9,746 nucleotides of DNA from Spirochaetaceae bacterium (GCA_031255315.1 JAIRSS010000232.1:1-9746), one strand, 5' to 3'; positions 1-6,567 are shown, numbered from the stretch's first letter. Numbers and translations are program-made. Notes: generated from the letters alone by a model not told the origin.

Positions 1-183
1 TTGAAGGACCGGCTCATCGGAATGCTGATAACGGATGACGGCTTTGCGCGGGACTACTTATATCGGGAACTGGTATCGGAGATACGGCGGCGGGTAGCGC
101 CGGTGAGGCCAAACCGCGAAGCAACGAGGAAAACATATTTGAAAAAACCGCATTTTCATCACAACCACAAATCGAACTGTTGA
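1..183 (+). CDS. 3' end of an unidentified gene entering from the left edge
   Basis: An open frame runs from the first base to a TGA at 181-183, about 60 residues, so this is probably the C-terminal part of a gene that starts outside the window. I do not recognise the family. The first 30 or so residues (LKDRLIGMLITDDGFARDYL and following) look protein-like, with GC-rich third positions. After about position 90 this frame becomes Arg/His/Lys-rich and poor. The third frame, open from 39 to a TAA at 288-290, then looks better (NEENIFEKTAFSSQPQIELL). The change sits at a GGCGGCGGG run (about 86-94), so a frameshift there is possible and the gene may be broken. The TTG at position 1 need not be a start. 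The third-frame reading would run about 60 bases into the convergent fragment at 226-1074. Confidence 0.35.
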   Translation: MKDRLIGMLITDDGFARDYLYRELVSEIRRRVAPVRPNREATRKTYLKKPHFHHNHKSNC

Positions 184-225
184 GGGGGAGGCTGGAGGGG
201 AATAAGTCCCTGCTGCCCTTGTTTC

Positions 226-1074
226 TTAACTTGTTGACAGTGGAACGCTGTCCCCTGCGTAGGCTTCCCCGCCCGGAATCTTCGCGGTAACGCCGAAACG
301 TACATCCCCGTCCTTAAAGTTGTGCCGTATGAAGGGCCCAAATCCCAGGTCAAGGCAGTTATTCTTTAGCGCGGCTTTTTCCGCCGCCCTGGACGGCTCG
401 TTCCAGTAGGCTGCATATTGGCTGTCCGCATCGCCGCCTACCGCTCCGGTTGAAGCAACAGGGTTCAGATCGCTTCCGCTTTGCACATCAAGCATGATTT
501 CAAGCCCCGGAATCCAGCCGTCGGCAATGGTGTACATCGGCGTAAAGGAGAAGAGCAGGTTGCCGCCGCCTTTTATCTTGATTGTCGTACCGCTGATTGT
601 TGTTTCGGTGTAACCGCCCGCCTCGCAGCTTGCGCGCCCGTAGAAGCGGAAGGGGGAGACAGCGGCAAAGTCGAAGCCCATGCCTACGATATAGGGATAT
701 TGCGTGGTTACATCTCCGCGTTTCACCTGGTCATAAACCGGCTCATAGGCATCTGAAACGTTACCGGGCGCAGTGGCGCCGCTCACGTCGTCTTTCAATT
801 TGTAAGAAACCACAGTAGTTCCATTTCCCCATTGTTCTTTCTCATACGTCTGAACCGGAACCTGGCCGCCAATGCCGATGTTAAGCCCCTTTACCGCGGT
901 ACGCTGGAACGCCGCCTGGATCGCGGGCGCACCCACCTTGGCCGCCGTTTCTCCAACCATCTTGACCGTCGTTACCGCCGCACCGGTCGCGTCAACGGGT
1001 TTTGCCCCGTTGAACTGAACGCGCACAAAGCCGGTGTCTTTATTTGATATTACAATAAAATACCCCCGCCGCAA
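226..1074 (-). CDS. Beta-barrel-like outer-membrane protein fragment, probably truncated at both ends
   Basis: This is a 282-residue frame rich in Gly, Thr, Val and alternating aromatic strands (for example PYIVGMGFDFAAVSPFRFYG near residues 128-147, and LGFGPFIRHN near 243-252). Such composition is typical of spirochaete outer-membrane or surface barrel proteins. Family assignment is by composition and style, not by a diagnostic motif. The only upstream start is a TTG at 1072-1074 without a visible ribosome-binding site, and an in-frame TGA lies only 15 bases beyond it (1090-1092). There is no signal peptide, which an outer-membrane protein needs. The C-terminus (DSVPLSTS) lacks the closing amphipathic strand and terminal aromatic residue usual for barrels. 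I therefore infer a remnant whose 5' and 3' ends were lost by rearrangement. It converges on the broken-looking gene at the left edge. Confidence 0.5.
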   Translation of the reverse strand: MRRGYFIVISNKDTGFVRVQFNGAKPVDATGAAVTTVKMVGETAAKVGAPAIQAAFQRTAVKGLNIGIGGQVPVQTYEKEQWGNGTTVVSYKLKDDVSGATAPGNVSDAYEPVYDQVKRGDVTTQYPYIVGMGFDFAAVSPFRFYGRASCEAGGYTETTISGTTIKIKGGGNLLFSFTPMYTIADGWIPGLEIMLDVQSGSDLNPVASTGAVGGDADSQYAAYWNEPSRAAEKAALKNNCLDLGFGPFIRHNFKDGDVRFGVTAKIPGGEAYAGDSVPLSTS

Positions 1075-1099
1075 AGAAAATCTATAAATTCAATAGTTA

Positions 1100-1116
1100 T
1101 GTATAAATTCATGATG
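1100..1116 (+). repeat. 17-mer direct repeat, copy 1
   Basis: The sequence TGTATAAATTCATGATG matches 16 of 17 bases of the copy at 1576-1592. It lies 26 bases upstream of the start of the minus-strand barrel fragment. It includes a TATAAA core that could act as a -10 element, but no good -35 partner was seen. A shared regulator site or a duplicated leader are both possible. Confidence 0.4.
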
Positions 1117-1383
1117 AATGTTGAAAATCCCGGGTATTTACTTGGCGCAGGCAACGCCTTTTTGATATTTTTTTTCGGTGATAGAATATTCGCGGGTCCT
1201 TTGGGTAATTTACTTACTACGAAGATGGATTATGGGAACCCTGCAAAGTTCTTATTCAAAAGATCGCCTTAGGTATTATTTTGATGAATGCACCTTTGGA
1301 TTTATATAGAAGAAAATCAAACTGCCGCGGGCTGTTTATTCTACCGGCTTATTCAAAACGCAATCCGGTTACATCCTGTTACA

Positions 1384-1460
1384 TGAGGCTGGTCCAAAAC
1401 CGTGCCCCCGGCTATGCCGGGAACGGTAGCGCACAGTCAATTAGTTTTGGAACAGGCTCA
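1384..1460. repeat. MITE-like palindromic element, copy 1 (77 bp)
   Basis: The element starts TGAGGCTGGTCCAAAAC (1384-1400) and ends with the inverted counterpart GTTTTGGAACAGGCTCA (1444-1460); the 17-bp terminal repeats match at 15 positions. The right interior carries CACAGTCAATTA next to the terminal repeat. A second full copy lies at 9484-9543 in the opposite orientation with the same asymmetric interior, which shows it is a true dispersed repeat and not a chance hairpin. The middle holds a small nested hairpin (CCCGGC-TAT-GCCGGG). There is no coding capacity. The ends resemble those of DDE-transposase insertion sequences, so it may be a non-autonomous derivative (inference). No clear target-site duplication was found. 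Confidence 0.75.
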
Positions 1461-1575
1461 CATATCAAGACAGTATAAGAAAACAGCCTTACCCGCGTCA
1501 AATAAATACTCGGGTTGAAAATTTTTGTAATTTATTTTTTAGCTGTATTGAAAAAACACGAAAAAGAATATATGT

Positions 1576-1592
1576 TGTATAAATTCACGATG
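1576..1592 (+). repeat. 17-mer direct repeat, copy 2, in the araC-type gene leader
   Basis: TGTATAAATTCACGATG ends 8 bases before the ATG of the AraC-family gene and differs from the copy at 1100-1116 by one base. In this position it could be an autoregulatory operator, a -10 region, or part of the translation initiation region; its end (GATGGA) doubles as the only weak ribosome-binding site for the gene. Confidence 0.4.
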
Positions 1593-1600
1593 GAATCGCA

Positions 1601-2443
1601 ATGAATGAACCGCCGTTTGAACAATTTGTGCCGCGTATCCTCTACCAGGTATTTCGCCGGTGCAACCCGGACTGGAGGATAAGCCCCCAGATTACGGATA
1701 CTTTTGGCATTACCTATATCGTAAAAGGAAAGGCCCGCTATACCATTGACGGCGTTGCCTATAAAGTGGGAGAAGGCAGCCTTATCAGCTTTCCTAAAGG
1801 CGTTGAAATAGAGGCCGTTACCCCCCCGAACGATCTGATGCGCTGTTTTGCGGTCAATTTTGATCACGAGTATAATCGATCCAACAATCCCCCTCCGTTT
1901 AGTCTCGTGAATACTATTGGAATTCAGGTTGATATTGTAGGTATGTTCAGGGAGCTTACCATCGACTGGACCGGGCGGAAGAGCGGTTATATTATGAAGA
2001 CCCGCGCGCTTTTTATGATGATTCTGCACCGCCTGTCAGAAATTTTGCTGTACAAAATCGATTCGGCGCAGTGGGATTACCGCGTCAGCCGTATAATCCG
2101 GTATATTACGGAGCACTATTCCGAAAGACTCACGGTGAGGCAGCTTGCGGAAATGGTAAAACTTGACGCCGGCTATTTTGGCGCCCTGTTCAAACAGGAA
2201 ACCGGCCTCACGATGCATCAATTCCTGACCCGGATACGCATAAACAACGCCGAAGATATGCTGCGAACCGGCAGCTTCAAGATACACGAGGCAGCCCAAC
2301 AATGCGGGTTTAGCGATCCGTTTCACTTTTACAAATCGTTCAGGTCTTTGCGGGGATTTGCTCCCTCACAGTGTATTCCCAAGGGCGGCAGGGATATGAT
2401 GAATGAAGACGGAAGCCTCCGCAACGCCCCTGATCAGGTATAA
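1601..2443 (+). CDS. AraC-family transcriptional regulator with N-terminal cupin-like sensor domain
   Basis: This 280-residue protein has the standard length and order of AraC/XylS regulators. An N-terminal beta-rich sensing domain (about residues 30-90, with the cupin-like stretch YKVGEGSLISFPKG at 55-68) is followed by a helical linker and a C-terminal double helix-turn-helix DNA-binding domain. The first helix-turn-helix is near residues 176-198 (LTVRQLAEMVKLDAGYFGAL then FKQ) and the second near 224-248. The family signature CGFSDPFHFYKSFRSLRGFAPSQ spans 235-257, with the Cys-Gly-Phe and the F-x-x-FR-x-x-x-G-x-x-P pattern intact. ATG at 1601 is chosen because upstream ATGs (1572, 1590) lie in a different frame ending at a TGA that overlaps the start. 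The ribosome-binding site is weak (GATGGA, 1589-1594). The ligand and target genes are unknown; family members of this layout often control carbohydrate uptake. About 18 residues after the domain are not conserved-looking. Confidence 0.9.
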   Translation: MNEPPFEQFVPRILYQVFRRCNPDWRISPQITDTFGITYIVKGKARYTIDGVAYKVGEGSLISFPKGVEIEAVTPPNDLMRCFAVNFDHEYNRSNNPPPFSLVNTIGIQVDIVGMFRELTIDWTGRKSGYIMKTRALFMMILHRLSEILLYKIDSAQWDYRVSRIIRYITEHYSERLTVRQLAEMVKLDAGYFGALFKQETGLTMHQFLTRIRINNAEDMLRTGSFKIHEAAQQCGFSDPFHFYKSFRSLRGFAPSQCIPKGGRDMMNEDGSLRNAPDQV

Positions 2444-2549
2444 CCATACGGGAGACAGCCGCCTCCGGGGGCGAAACTCGCCCCCCTGGGCCGCACTTCG
2501 CCGTTCCCCCTTGCGGGGGTTTCCCACCCCCGCATCACCCAGGCGCGGG
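2444..2549. terminator. GC-rich hairpin cluster between convergent genes
   Basis: This 106-bp gap between the AraC-type gene and the XRE/cupin gene holds a perfect 8-bp stem with a 3-base loop (GGGGGCGA-AAC-TCGCCCCC, 2467-2485). A second C5/G5 stem follows (2506-2510 with 2515-2519), and its G5 can alternatively pair with C5 at 2527-2531. None is followed by a T run, so they are not canonical intrinsic terminators. The position between converging genes favours a bidirectional transcription end or mRNA-stabilising structure. The run of short G/C stems also resembles an intergenic repeat unit, but no second copy is in the window. Confidence 0.4.
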
Positions 2550-3104
2550 TTATAAAACAACAGCTAAAAATCTGGCCCGTTTGCCCCCCAGGGCTTTCAT
2601 GCCGTGGGGTTCGTTGGAATCATAGTAGATGCTGTCTCCGGGATCCAGTTCCATCTCGTGTCCTCCCACGGATATAAAGAGCCGGCCTTCCAAAACATAG
2701 TTAAACTCCTGGCCCGGATGGGTATTCAGAGCCAGGGGCTTTTCCCCGGTATCGGGAGCGGCTTCCACCAGAAAGGGTTCCCCCTTTTTCCGGTGAAATT
2801 TGAGGCCCAGGTTCCAGTAGGTATAGGCGGGGCGCCGGCTTACCTCCGGCGCGCGTCCGGCGCGGGTTACGCAGAACGTTTTGAGCCTGGATGGTTCGCC
2901 GCTTATCAGTTCGGTTAAATCCACGTTAAAACGGCTGGCTATTTCTACCAGGGAACCGATGGGAAATTCGGCCTCCCCGGATTCCCACAGGGCATATTCC
3001 TGGGGATTAAACCCCAGTTCTTTCGCTAAGGTTTCCCCGGAAATTTCTTCAATTTCCCGCAGCACCCGCACCCGGGCGGCTATTTCTTCCTTATTGCCTG
3101 TCAT
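2550..3104 (-). CDS. XRE-family regulator with C-terminal cupin domain
   Basis: The 184-residue protein joins an N-terminal XRE-type helix-turn-helix (about residues 9-66; GETLAKELGFNPQEYALWES is the recognition region) to a C-terminal cupin_2 sensor (about 112-184). Cupin motif 1 is visible as THPGQEFNYVLEG with His129 and Glu133, and motif 2 as DPGDSIYYDSNEPHGM with His167, so metal-type ligands are largely kept. Regulators of this two-domain class commonly bind a small metabolite in the cupin and repress or activate neighbouring metabolic genes (family knowledge). ATG at 3104 is supported by the strong site AAAGGAGG, spaced 4 bases from the start. The gene is divergent from the DJ-1/PfpI gene, sharing a 150-bp intergenic region, so regulation of itself and of that gene is a fair inference. 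The ligand cannot be told from sequence. Confidence 0.88.
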   Translation of the reverse strand: MTGNKEEIAARVRVLREIEEISGETLAKELGFNPQEYALWESGEAEFPIGSLVEIASRFNVDLTELISGEPSRLKTFCVTRAGRAPEVSRRPAYTYWNLGLKFHRKKGEPFLVEAAPDTGEKPLALNTHPGQEFNYVLEGRLFISVGGHEMELDPGDSIYYDSNEPHGMKALGGKRARFLAVVL

Positions 3105-3158
3105 GATTCCTCCTTTAGTATATAATCATAGGAGCGCGTATGTATTCAAGGTTCTTTG

Positions 3159-3168
3159 TACCATGGTA
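3159..3168. promoter_or_regulatory. Palindrome in the divergent intergenic region, possible operator
   Basis: TACCATGGTA is a perfect 10-bp palindrome near the middle of the 150-bp region between the XRE/cupin gene and the divergent DJ-1/PfpI gene. A homodimeric XRE regulator could bind such a site, but a 10-bp palindrome can occur by chance and nothing else ties it to the regulator. Confidence 0.22.
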
Positions 3169-3254
3169 GTCCTCATGTACCGCCGCAAAATCTTCCGCGC
3201 CGGCGGACCTATGATACAAGGGTCCGAATTTTTAGAGTAAGAAGGAGATTCGAA

Positions 3255-3815
3255 ATGTCACGAAAAGCGCTTGTTTTCTTAGCCGACGGCTTTGAGGAAG
3301 TAGAGGCCGTTACCCCGGTTGATTACCTCAGGAGGGCGGGAGTCACCGTAATAACGGCTTCTGTCAGCGGGAGTACGACCGTAATGGGAGCGCACGGGAT
3401 ACCGGTTATCGCGGATTCCCTGGTAACGGAACTCCCGGAAGGGGCGATCTGGGATGTCCTGATATGTCCCGGCGGTATGCCCGGGGCCTCCAACATCGCC
3501 GCCTCCCCGTCCGCCTGCGCACTGCTTAAGGCCCAGGGTACGGCGGGCCGCTGGATTGCGGCCATCTGCGCGTCTCCGGCGGTGGTCCTTGCGCCGCTGG
3601 GCCTCCTCCGGGGCCGCCGGTTCACCTGTTATCCGGGGATGGAAGACAGGGTTGACGGCGCTCACTGGTCCGCTGACGGCGTGGCAACCGATGGGAACAT
3701 CATCACCAGCCGGGGGGCCGGAACCGCCGGACGGTTTGCCGCCGCCATCATTGGCCGGGTCCTGAGCCAGGAGGAAGCGGACAAGGTAGCCGGGTCGGTG
3801 CTGCTGCCCGAATGA
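3255..3815 (+). CDS. DJ-1/PfpI family protein (YajL/ThiJ-like)
   Basis: This 186-residue single-domain protein matches the DJ-1 superfamily in length and motifs. The nucleophile-elbow cysteine is Cys105 in AAICASPAVVLAP, equivalent to Cys106 of human DJ-1. The acidic partner is Glu17 in FEEVEAVTPVD, equivalent to Glu18, and the glycine-rich turn is LICPGGMPGA (69-78). The stretch TSRGAGTA near the end also matches. The residue matching DJ-1 His126 is Tyr (FTCYPGMED), as expected for bacterial YajL-like members with an aromatic there. Family roles include oxidative-stress protection and proposed chaperone, glyoxalase or deglycase activities, some disputed; the exact activity here is not assignable. 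ATG at 3255 has the ribosome-binding site GAAGGAG 7 bases upstream; an in-frame extension to 3156 gives a poor Arg-rich N-terminus. It is divergent from the XRE/cupin regulator. Confidence 0.9.
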   Translation: MSRKALVFLADGFEEVEAVTPVDYLRRAGVTVITASVSGSTTVMGAHGIPVIADSLVTELPEGAIWDVLICPGGMPGASNIAASPSACALLKAQGTAGRWIAAICASPAVVLAPLGLLRGRRFTCYPGMEDRVDGAHWSADGVATDGNIITSRGAGTAGRFAAAIIGRVLSQEEADKVAGSVLLPE

Positions 3816-3839
3816 CGAAGGGGGCTGTTCATTGCTGAC

Positions 3840-3861
3840 GCCGCTCCTTTTCCGGCTTTTT
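3840..3861 (+). terminator. Weak terminator candidate after the DJ-1/PfpI gene
   Basis: A short GCCG/CGGC stem with a 9-base loop (3840-3843 with 3853-3856) is followed by TTTTTCT, about 24 bases after the stop codon. The stem is only 4 bp, so this is marginal. It lies in the 48-bp gap between convergent genes. Confidence 0.25.
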
Positions 3862-3863
3862 CT

Positions 3864-4916
3864 CTATGAAAGGCTTTTGGCGAGATGAGCCAGTTTTTTT
3901 CGGTCTATCCCGGCGCCGGGGCTGTCTAACACTTCCCGGGCGGTTTTATTGCCCAAAGCGGCGCATTCAACCAGGGGCTTATCCCGTATCCAGCCGGCCA
4001 TAAAACCGGCGCAAAACGCATCCCCCGCGCCGGTGGCTTCCGCCGGATGGACCGCAATGACCGGCGCGGAATAGATGTGCCCTCCGGCAAACACCACGGC
4101 CCCCCGCTTTCCGCGTTTGACCACCATGACCGGGAAAATATCTTTATCCGTCATCTTTTTCAACTGATCCACGTTTACCCGGAGCCTCCGTTTTGAACCG
4201 CCGGACGGCGTTCCTTCCCCATCCACGTCGTTTGAGAGGGCCTGACAGAAGGCGTCCGCTTCCTCCTCATTCATAAAGACGATGAGCGGATAGTCACGGC
4301 AATACCGGGCGATTTCTCTGGCCCGTTTCGCGGCAAGAGCGCGGGAACCCACGTCCAGGGCGGCCTGGGTTCCATACTGATTCGCCAAATCCAGGACCCG
4401 GTGTACCACGGTATCCCGGCCCAGCAGAAAACCGTCCAGGATCACCGCCCGGGCCTCCCGCATGAGGTCCTCCGGTACATCCTCCGCGGCAAAACGCAAG
4501 GCCGCCCCGGGACTGGCCGCGATGATCTGAGCGTCTTTACGGGTTTTCAGAATAAGACAGACGCCTGTGGGGGACGCGTCCCGAATGAGGCGGGGGACAA
4601 CCCCGTCCTGGACTAGGCCTTCCTCAAATATGGCGGTGTGGGGATCGCCTGACGGTCCTACAGCCCCTGCAAAAGCGGCGCGTATCCCCAAAAGACTGGC
4701 GATCCTGGCGGCGTTGGCGGCGCCGCCGCCGGCGGACGCCAGGGGCGGAAGCGGCCCCGCCGACAGCGCGGCGAGGATTTCGGCAAGTTTGCCGCTCGGC
4801 AGGTGCTGCGCCGATTCAGAAAGGCCCCATGAGGGGGGTATCTCCCGGTTGATTCCGGCGAAAAAGTCCACCATAGCGTTACCAACACAAAGCAGCTCGA
4901 CTTTTCGGTCTGTCAC
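3864..4916 (-). CDS. PfkB-family carbohydrate/nucleoside kinase
   Basis: The 350-residue protein has the ribokinase/PfkB fold motifs in order. They are a GNAMVD substrate-binding start (residues 12-17), the glycine-rich SAGGGAANAA segment (61-70) equivalent to PfkB signature 1, the MNEEEADAF segment (215-223), VVKRGKRGA (265-273), and signature 2 EATGAGDAFCAGF (293-305). Asp299 is the expected catalytic base and the Gly-Ala-Gly before it forms the anion hole. The family phosphorylates sugars or nucleosides with ATP. The overall layout recalls adenosine kinase or ribokinase-like members, but the substrate cannot be fixed. A polar loop at about 228-247 (DGEGTPSGGSKRR) is a family-specific insertion. 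The start is a GTG at 4914-4916, chosen for the AGGAG site 6 bases upstream; no in-frame ATG gives the complete N-terminal strand. It lies 149 bp downstream of ackA on the same strand. Confidence 0.88.
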   Translation of the reverse strand: MTDRKVELLCVGNAMVDFFAGINREIPPSWGLSESAQHLPSGKLAEILAALSAGPLPPLASAGGGAANAARIASLLGIRAAFAGAVGPSGDPHTAIFEEGLVQDGVVPRLIRDASPTGVCLILKTRKDAQIIAASPGAALRFAAEDVPEDLMREARAVILDGFLLGRDTVVHRVLDLANQYGTQAALDVGSRALAAKRAREIARYCRDYPLIVFMNEEEADAFCQALSNDVDGEGTPSGGSKRRLRVNVDQLKKMTDKDIFPVMVVKRGKRGAVVFAGGHIYSAPVIAVHPAEATGAGDAFCAGFMAGWIRDKPLVECAALGNKTAREVLDSPGAGIDRKKLAHLAKSLS

Positions 4917-4957
4917 GTAAAACTCCTGTCTTAATTACCATCCAGCCCGGAAACGCC

Positions 4958-4987
4958 GGACATCCGTTTTTGGAACACAGGATGTCC
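4958..4987 (-). other. Hairpin in the ackA-pfkB gap
   Basis: GGACATCC (4958-4965) pairs perfectly with GGATGTCC (4980-4987) around a 14-base loop, about 40 bases upstream of the kinase start. There is no following T run, so it is a structure in the intergenic RNA and not a canonical terminator. Confidence 0.35.
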
Positions 4988-5016
4988 TGGGGGCCCGGCA
5001 GGAAACGCGTTTACCT

Positions 5017-5058
5017 GGGGCCGGCCCAAAACGCCGCCGGGCGCTTGGGACCGGCCCC
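5017..5058 (-). terminator. Long GC-rich hairpin directly after ackA
   Basis: GGGGCCGG (5017-5024) pairs with CCGGCCCC (5051-5058). After a one-base bulge the stem continues CCCAA/TTGGG (5025-5029 with 5045-5049), with an inner CGCC/GGCG stem (5032-5035 with 5040-5043). It begins 8 bases after the ackA stop codon. In the ackA direction no T run follows, so it may be mRNA-stabilising or a partial terminator. In the opposite direction it is followed by TTTTCTTTT, the better terminator geometry, although no plus-strand gene precedes it here. Confidence 0.4.
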
Positions 5059-5065
5059 TTTTCTT

Positions 5066-6403
5066 TTAGCGGGGCTTCGCCACGATTGCGGCAAGGCCGG
5101 GGTTCCGGGCCAATTCTTCCGAGAGGCCCGCAGCGCGGCCCTTGTTCACATAGTCTTTACACTGGAAGGAATAGGTAAACCGGGTGTGTATATCGTAGGT
5201 TCCCGCCATGAGCGCGTAGGCGTCTTCGGTCATGACCAGTTCCTCATCGGTGGGGATGATGTAAATGGGGATTTTAGATTCCGGCTTGGAGATAATGGTC
5301 TCCGTGTTCCGGGTGTGCGACATCTCGTTCTTCGTGGGGTCAAAAACGATACCCAGTCCCTCAAGGCCGTCGAGGATCTTTTCCCGCATAAAGTAGGCGA
5401 ACTCCCCTACCCCGGCGGTAAATACCAGCGCGTCTACCCGGCCCAAAACCGCCTGGTACGCGCCGATGTACTTCTTGACCCGGTAGGCTTCCATATTCTG
5501 CGCGAGAAGGGCGCGCTGGTCGCCGTCGAGTTTCGCCTTCTGTATATCCCGGCGGTCGGCGTATTTACCGGTGATCCCCAGGAGGCCCGACTTCTTGTTC
5601 AGGACGTTTTCTATTTCAGCGGCGCTCATGCCGGTCTTCCGCATCACATAGAAGGGCATGGCCATGTCGGCGTCGCCGGCCCGGGTCCCCATGACGAGCC
5701 CTTCCAGGGGAGTAACGCCCATAGACGTATCCAGGGAACAACCGTCCTTTACCGCGTTGATGGAAGAGCCGTTGCCCAGGTGGGCGATGATGAGATTCGT
5801 CTTAAAGGGATCCTTCCCCAGGAGGACGGCGGCCCGTTTGGCGGTATACAGGAAAGAAGTGCCGTGGAATCCGTAACGGCGCACGGAATACTTCTCGTAC
5901 CATTCGTAGGGGACCGCGTAGAGGTAGGATTCCGGGGGCATGGTCTGATGCCAGGCGGTGTCCATGACGGCACAATGGGGAACAGTGGGGAGTACCTTCT
6001 TGGCGGCCTCGATACCCATGATGTTAGCCGGGTTGTGCAGGGGCCCCAGGTCCTTTACTTCCTCCAGGGTGGCCATGACCGAATCATCCACAAGCACCGA
6101 CTTGGTGAACTTGTCCCCGCCATGAACTACCCGGTGTCCCACCGCCTTGATCACGCTCATATCGGTGATGACCCCGTGAACGGGATCCGTCAGGGTTTTT
6201 ATGATAAGGTCCACGGCGTCGGTATGCGTGGGACAGTTATGCTCCACCGTGTACTCTTCCTTACCCTTAGCCTTATGGCTGATAAAGGACCCCCCCAGGG
6301 TAACCCGTTCTACAATGCCTACGGCCAGGATGTCTTTGGCATCCCAGTCGTACACCTGATACTTAGCGGATGAAGAACCGCAGTTCAATGTCAAAATTAC
6401 CAT
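5066..6403 (-). CDS. ackA: Acetate kinase
   Basis: AckA catalyses acetyl phosphate + ADP = acetate + ATP in the cytoplasm (EC 2.7.2.1), the ATP-forming last step of acetate production. The 445-residue protein carries all key residues at the same numbers as the well-studied Methanosarcina enzyme: Asn7 in [12 protein letters not shown], Arg91 in [11 protein letters not shown], His123 in LHNPAN, Asp148 in VMDTAWHQ, His180 in [10 protein letters not shown], His208 in [10 protein letters not shown] and Arg241 in [10 protein letters not shown]-terminal TDEELVM segment supplies the magnesium-binding Glu (387 or 388). Typical AckA proteins have about 400 residues, so this one carries roughly 40 extra C-terminal residues. 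ATG at 6403 has the ribosome-binding site GGAGG, 6 bases upstream. No phosphate acetyltransferase gene is adjacent. It lies between modC and a PfkB-family kinase on the same strand, with gaps of about 150-165 bp, and probably has its own promoter. Confidence 0.97.
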   Translation of the reverse strand: MVILTLNCGSSSAKYQVYDWDAKDILAVGIVERVTLGGSFISHKAKGKEEYTVEHNCPTHTDAVDLIIKTLTDPVHGVITDMSVIKAVGHRVVHGGDKFTKSVLVDDSVMATLEEVKDLGPLHNPANIMGIEAAKKVLPTVPHCAVMDTAWHQTMPPESYLYAVPYEWYEKYSVRRYGFHGTSFLYTAKRAAVLLGKDPFKTNLIIAHLGNGSSINAVKDGCSLDTSMGVTPLEGLVMGTRAGDADMAMPFYVMRKTGMSAAEIENVLNKKSGLLGITGKYADRRDIQKAKLDGDQRALLAQNMEAYRVKKYIGAYQAVLGRVDALVFTAGVGEFAYFMREKILDGLEGLGIVFDPTKNEMSHTRNTETIISKPESKIPIYIIPTDEELVMTEDAYALMAGTYDIHTRFTYSFQCKDYVNKGRAAGLSEELARNPGLAAIVAKPR

Positions 6404-6438
6404 AAAATCCTCCGGATACGTACAGCTTTTTACGCGGA

Positions 6439-6467
6439 TTATTACTTATTCTCTTTCCATCCCGCAA
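6439..6467 (-). promoter_or_regulatory. Candidate sigma-70-type promoter for ackA
   Basis: On the minus strand TTGCGG (6467-6462) is followed after 17 bases by TAATAA (6444-6439). This implies an mRNA start near 6432 and a leader of about 30 bases before the ackA ATG. Spacing and box quality are good for a housekeeping promoter, and the position between modC and ackA suggests ackA is transcribed independently of the mod genes. Confidence 0.5.
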
Positions 6468-6516
6468 CTGGGATTTATTCAATGATACCCGGACTTTTGG
6501 GTTTTGCAAAGTGTGC

Positions 6517-6546
6517 GTTCCAGGGCAGGGGCATAAAAACTGGAAC
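6517..6546 (-). terminator. Hairpin after modC
   Basis: GTTCCAG (6517-6523) pairs with CTGGAAC (6540-6546) around a 16-base loop, 21 bases downstream of the modC stop codon. The stem is only 7 bp and no T run follows, so it is a weak candidate for the end of the mod transcript. Confidence 0.3.
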
Positions 6547-6567
6547 CGGAGACATCCGTACAGGCTG

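Larger units (their letters stand above)
1075..1600. other. Intergenic stretch, 526 bp, mostly AT-rich, with repeats
   Basis: No well-supported gene lies here. It contains one copy of a 17-mer at 1100-1116, a 53-codon open frame at 1111-1272 that lacks a ribosome-binding site, an 11-base direct repeat (CTTATTCAAAA at about 1251 and 1348), a tandem GTTACAT pair at 1368-1384, a 77-bp palindromic element at 1384-1460, and the AT-rich leader of the AraC gene. TTGAAA at 1516-1521 and at 1549-1554 could serve as -35 boxes, but neither has a convincing -10 at normal spacing. A 65-codon open frame at 1281-1478 runs through the palindromic element and is probably spurious. Confidence 0.6.

Noticed and set aside
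1384..1460. Intrinsic terminator or CRISPR-type repeat
   Set aside because: There are only isolated copies without regular spacers, no flanking T run, and the dispersed copy at the far end of the window fits a mobile palindromic element better.
1281..1478. 65-codon plus-strand open frame
   Set aside because: It runs through most of the palindromic element, has no ribosome-binding site and has no recognisable composition or motif.
2036..2326. Minus-strand open frames opposite the AraC-type gene (also 1532-2029)
   Set aside because: The plus strand carries a complete AraC-family protein with both helix-turn-helix motifs; the complementary frames lack ribosome-binding sites and motifs.
4970..6373. 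Plus-strand open frame of 467 codons opposite ackA
   Set aside because: It is the complement of acetate kinase, whose full set of active-site residues is intact on the minus strand. Its Gly/Val/His-rich translation matches no family and is a by-product of the GC-rich codon bias.
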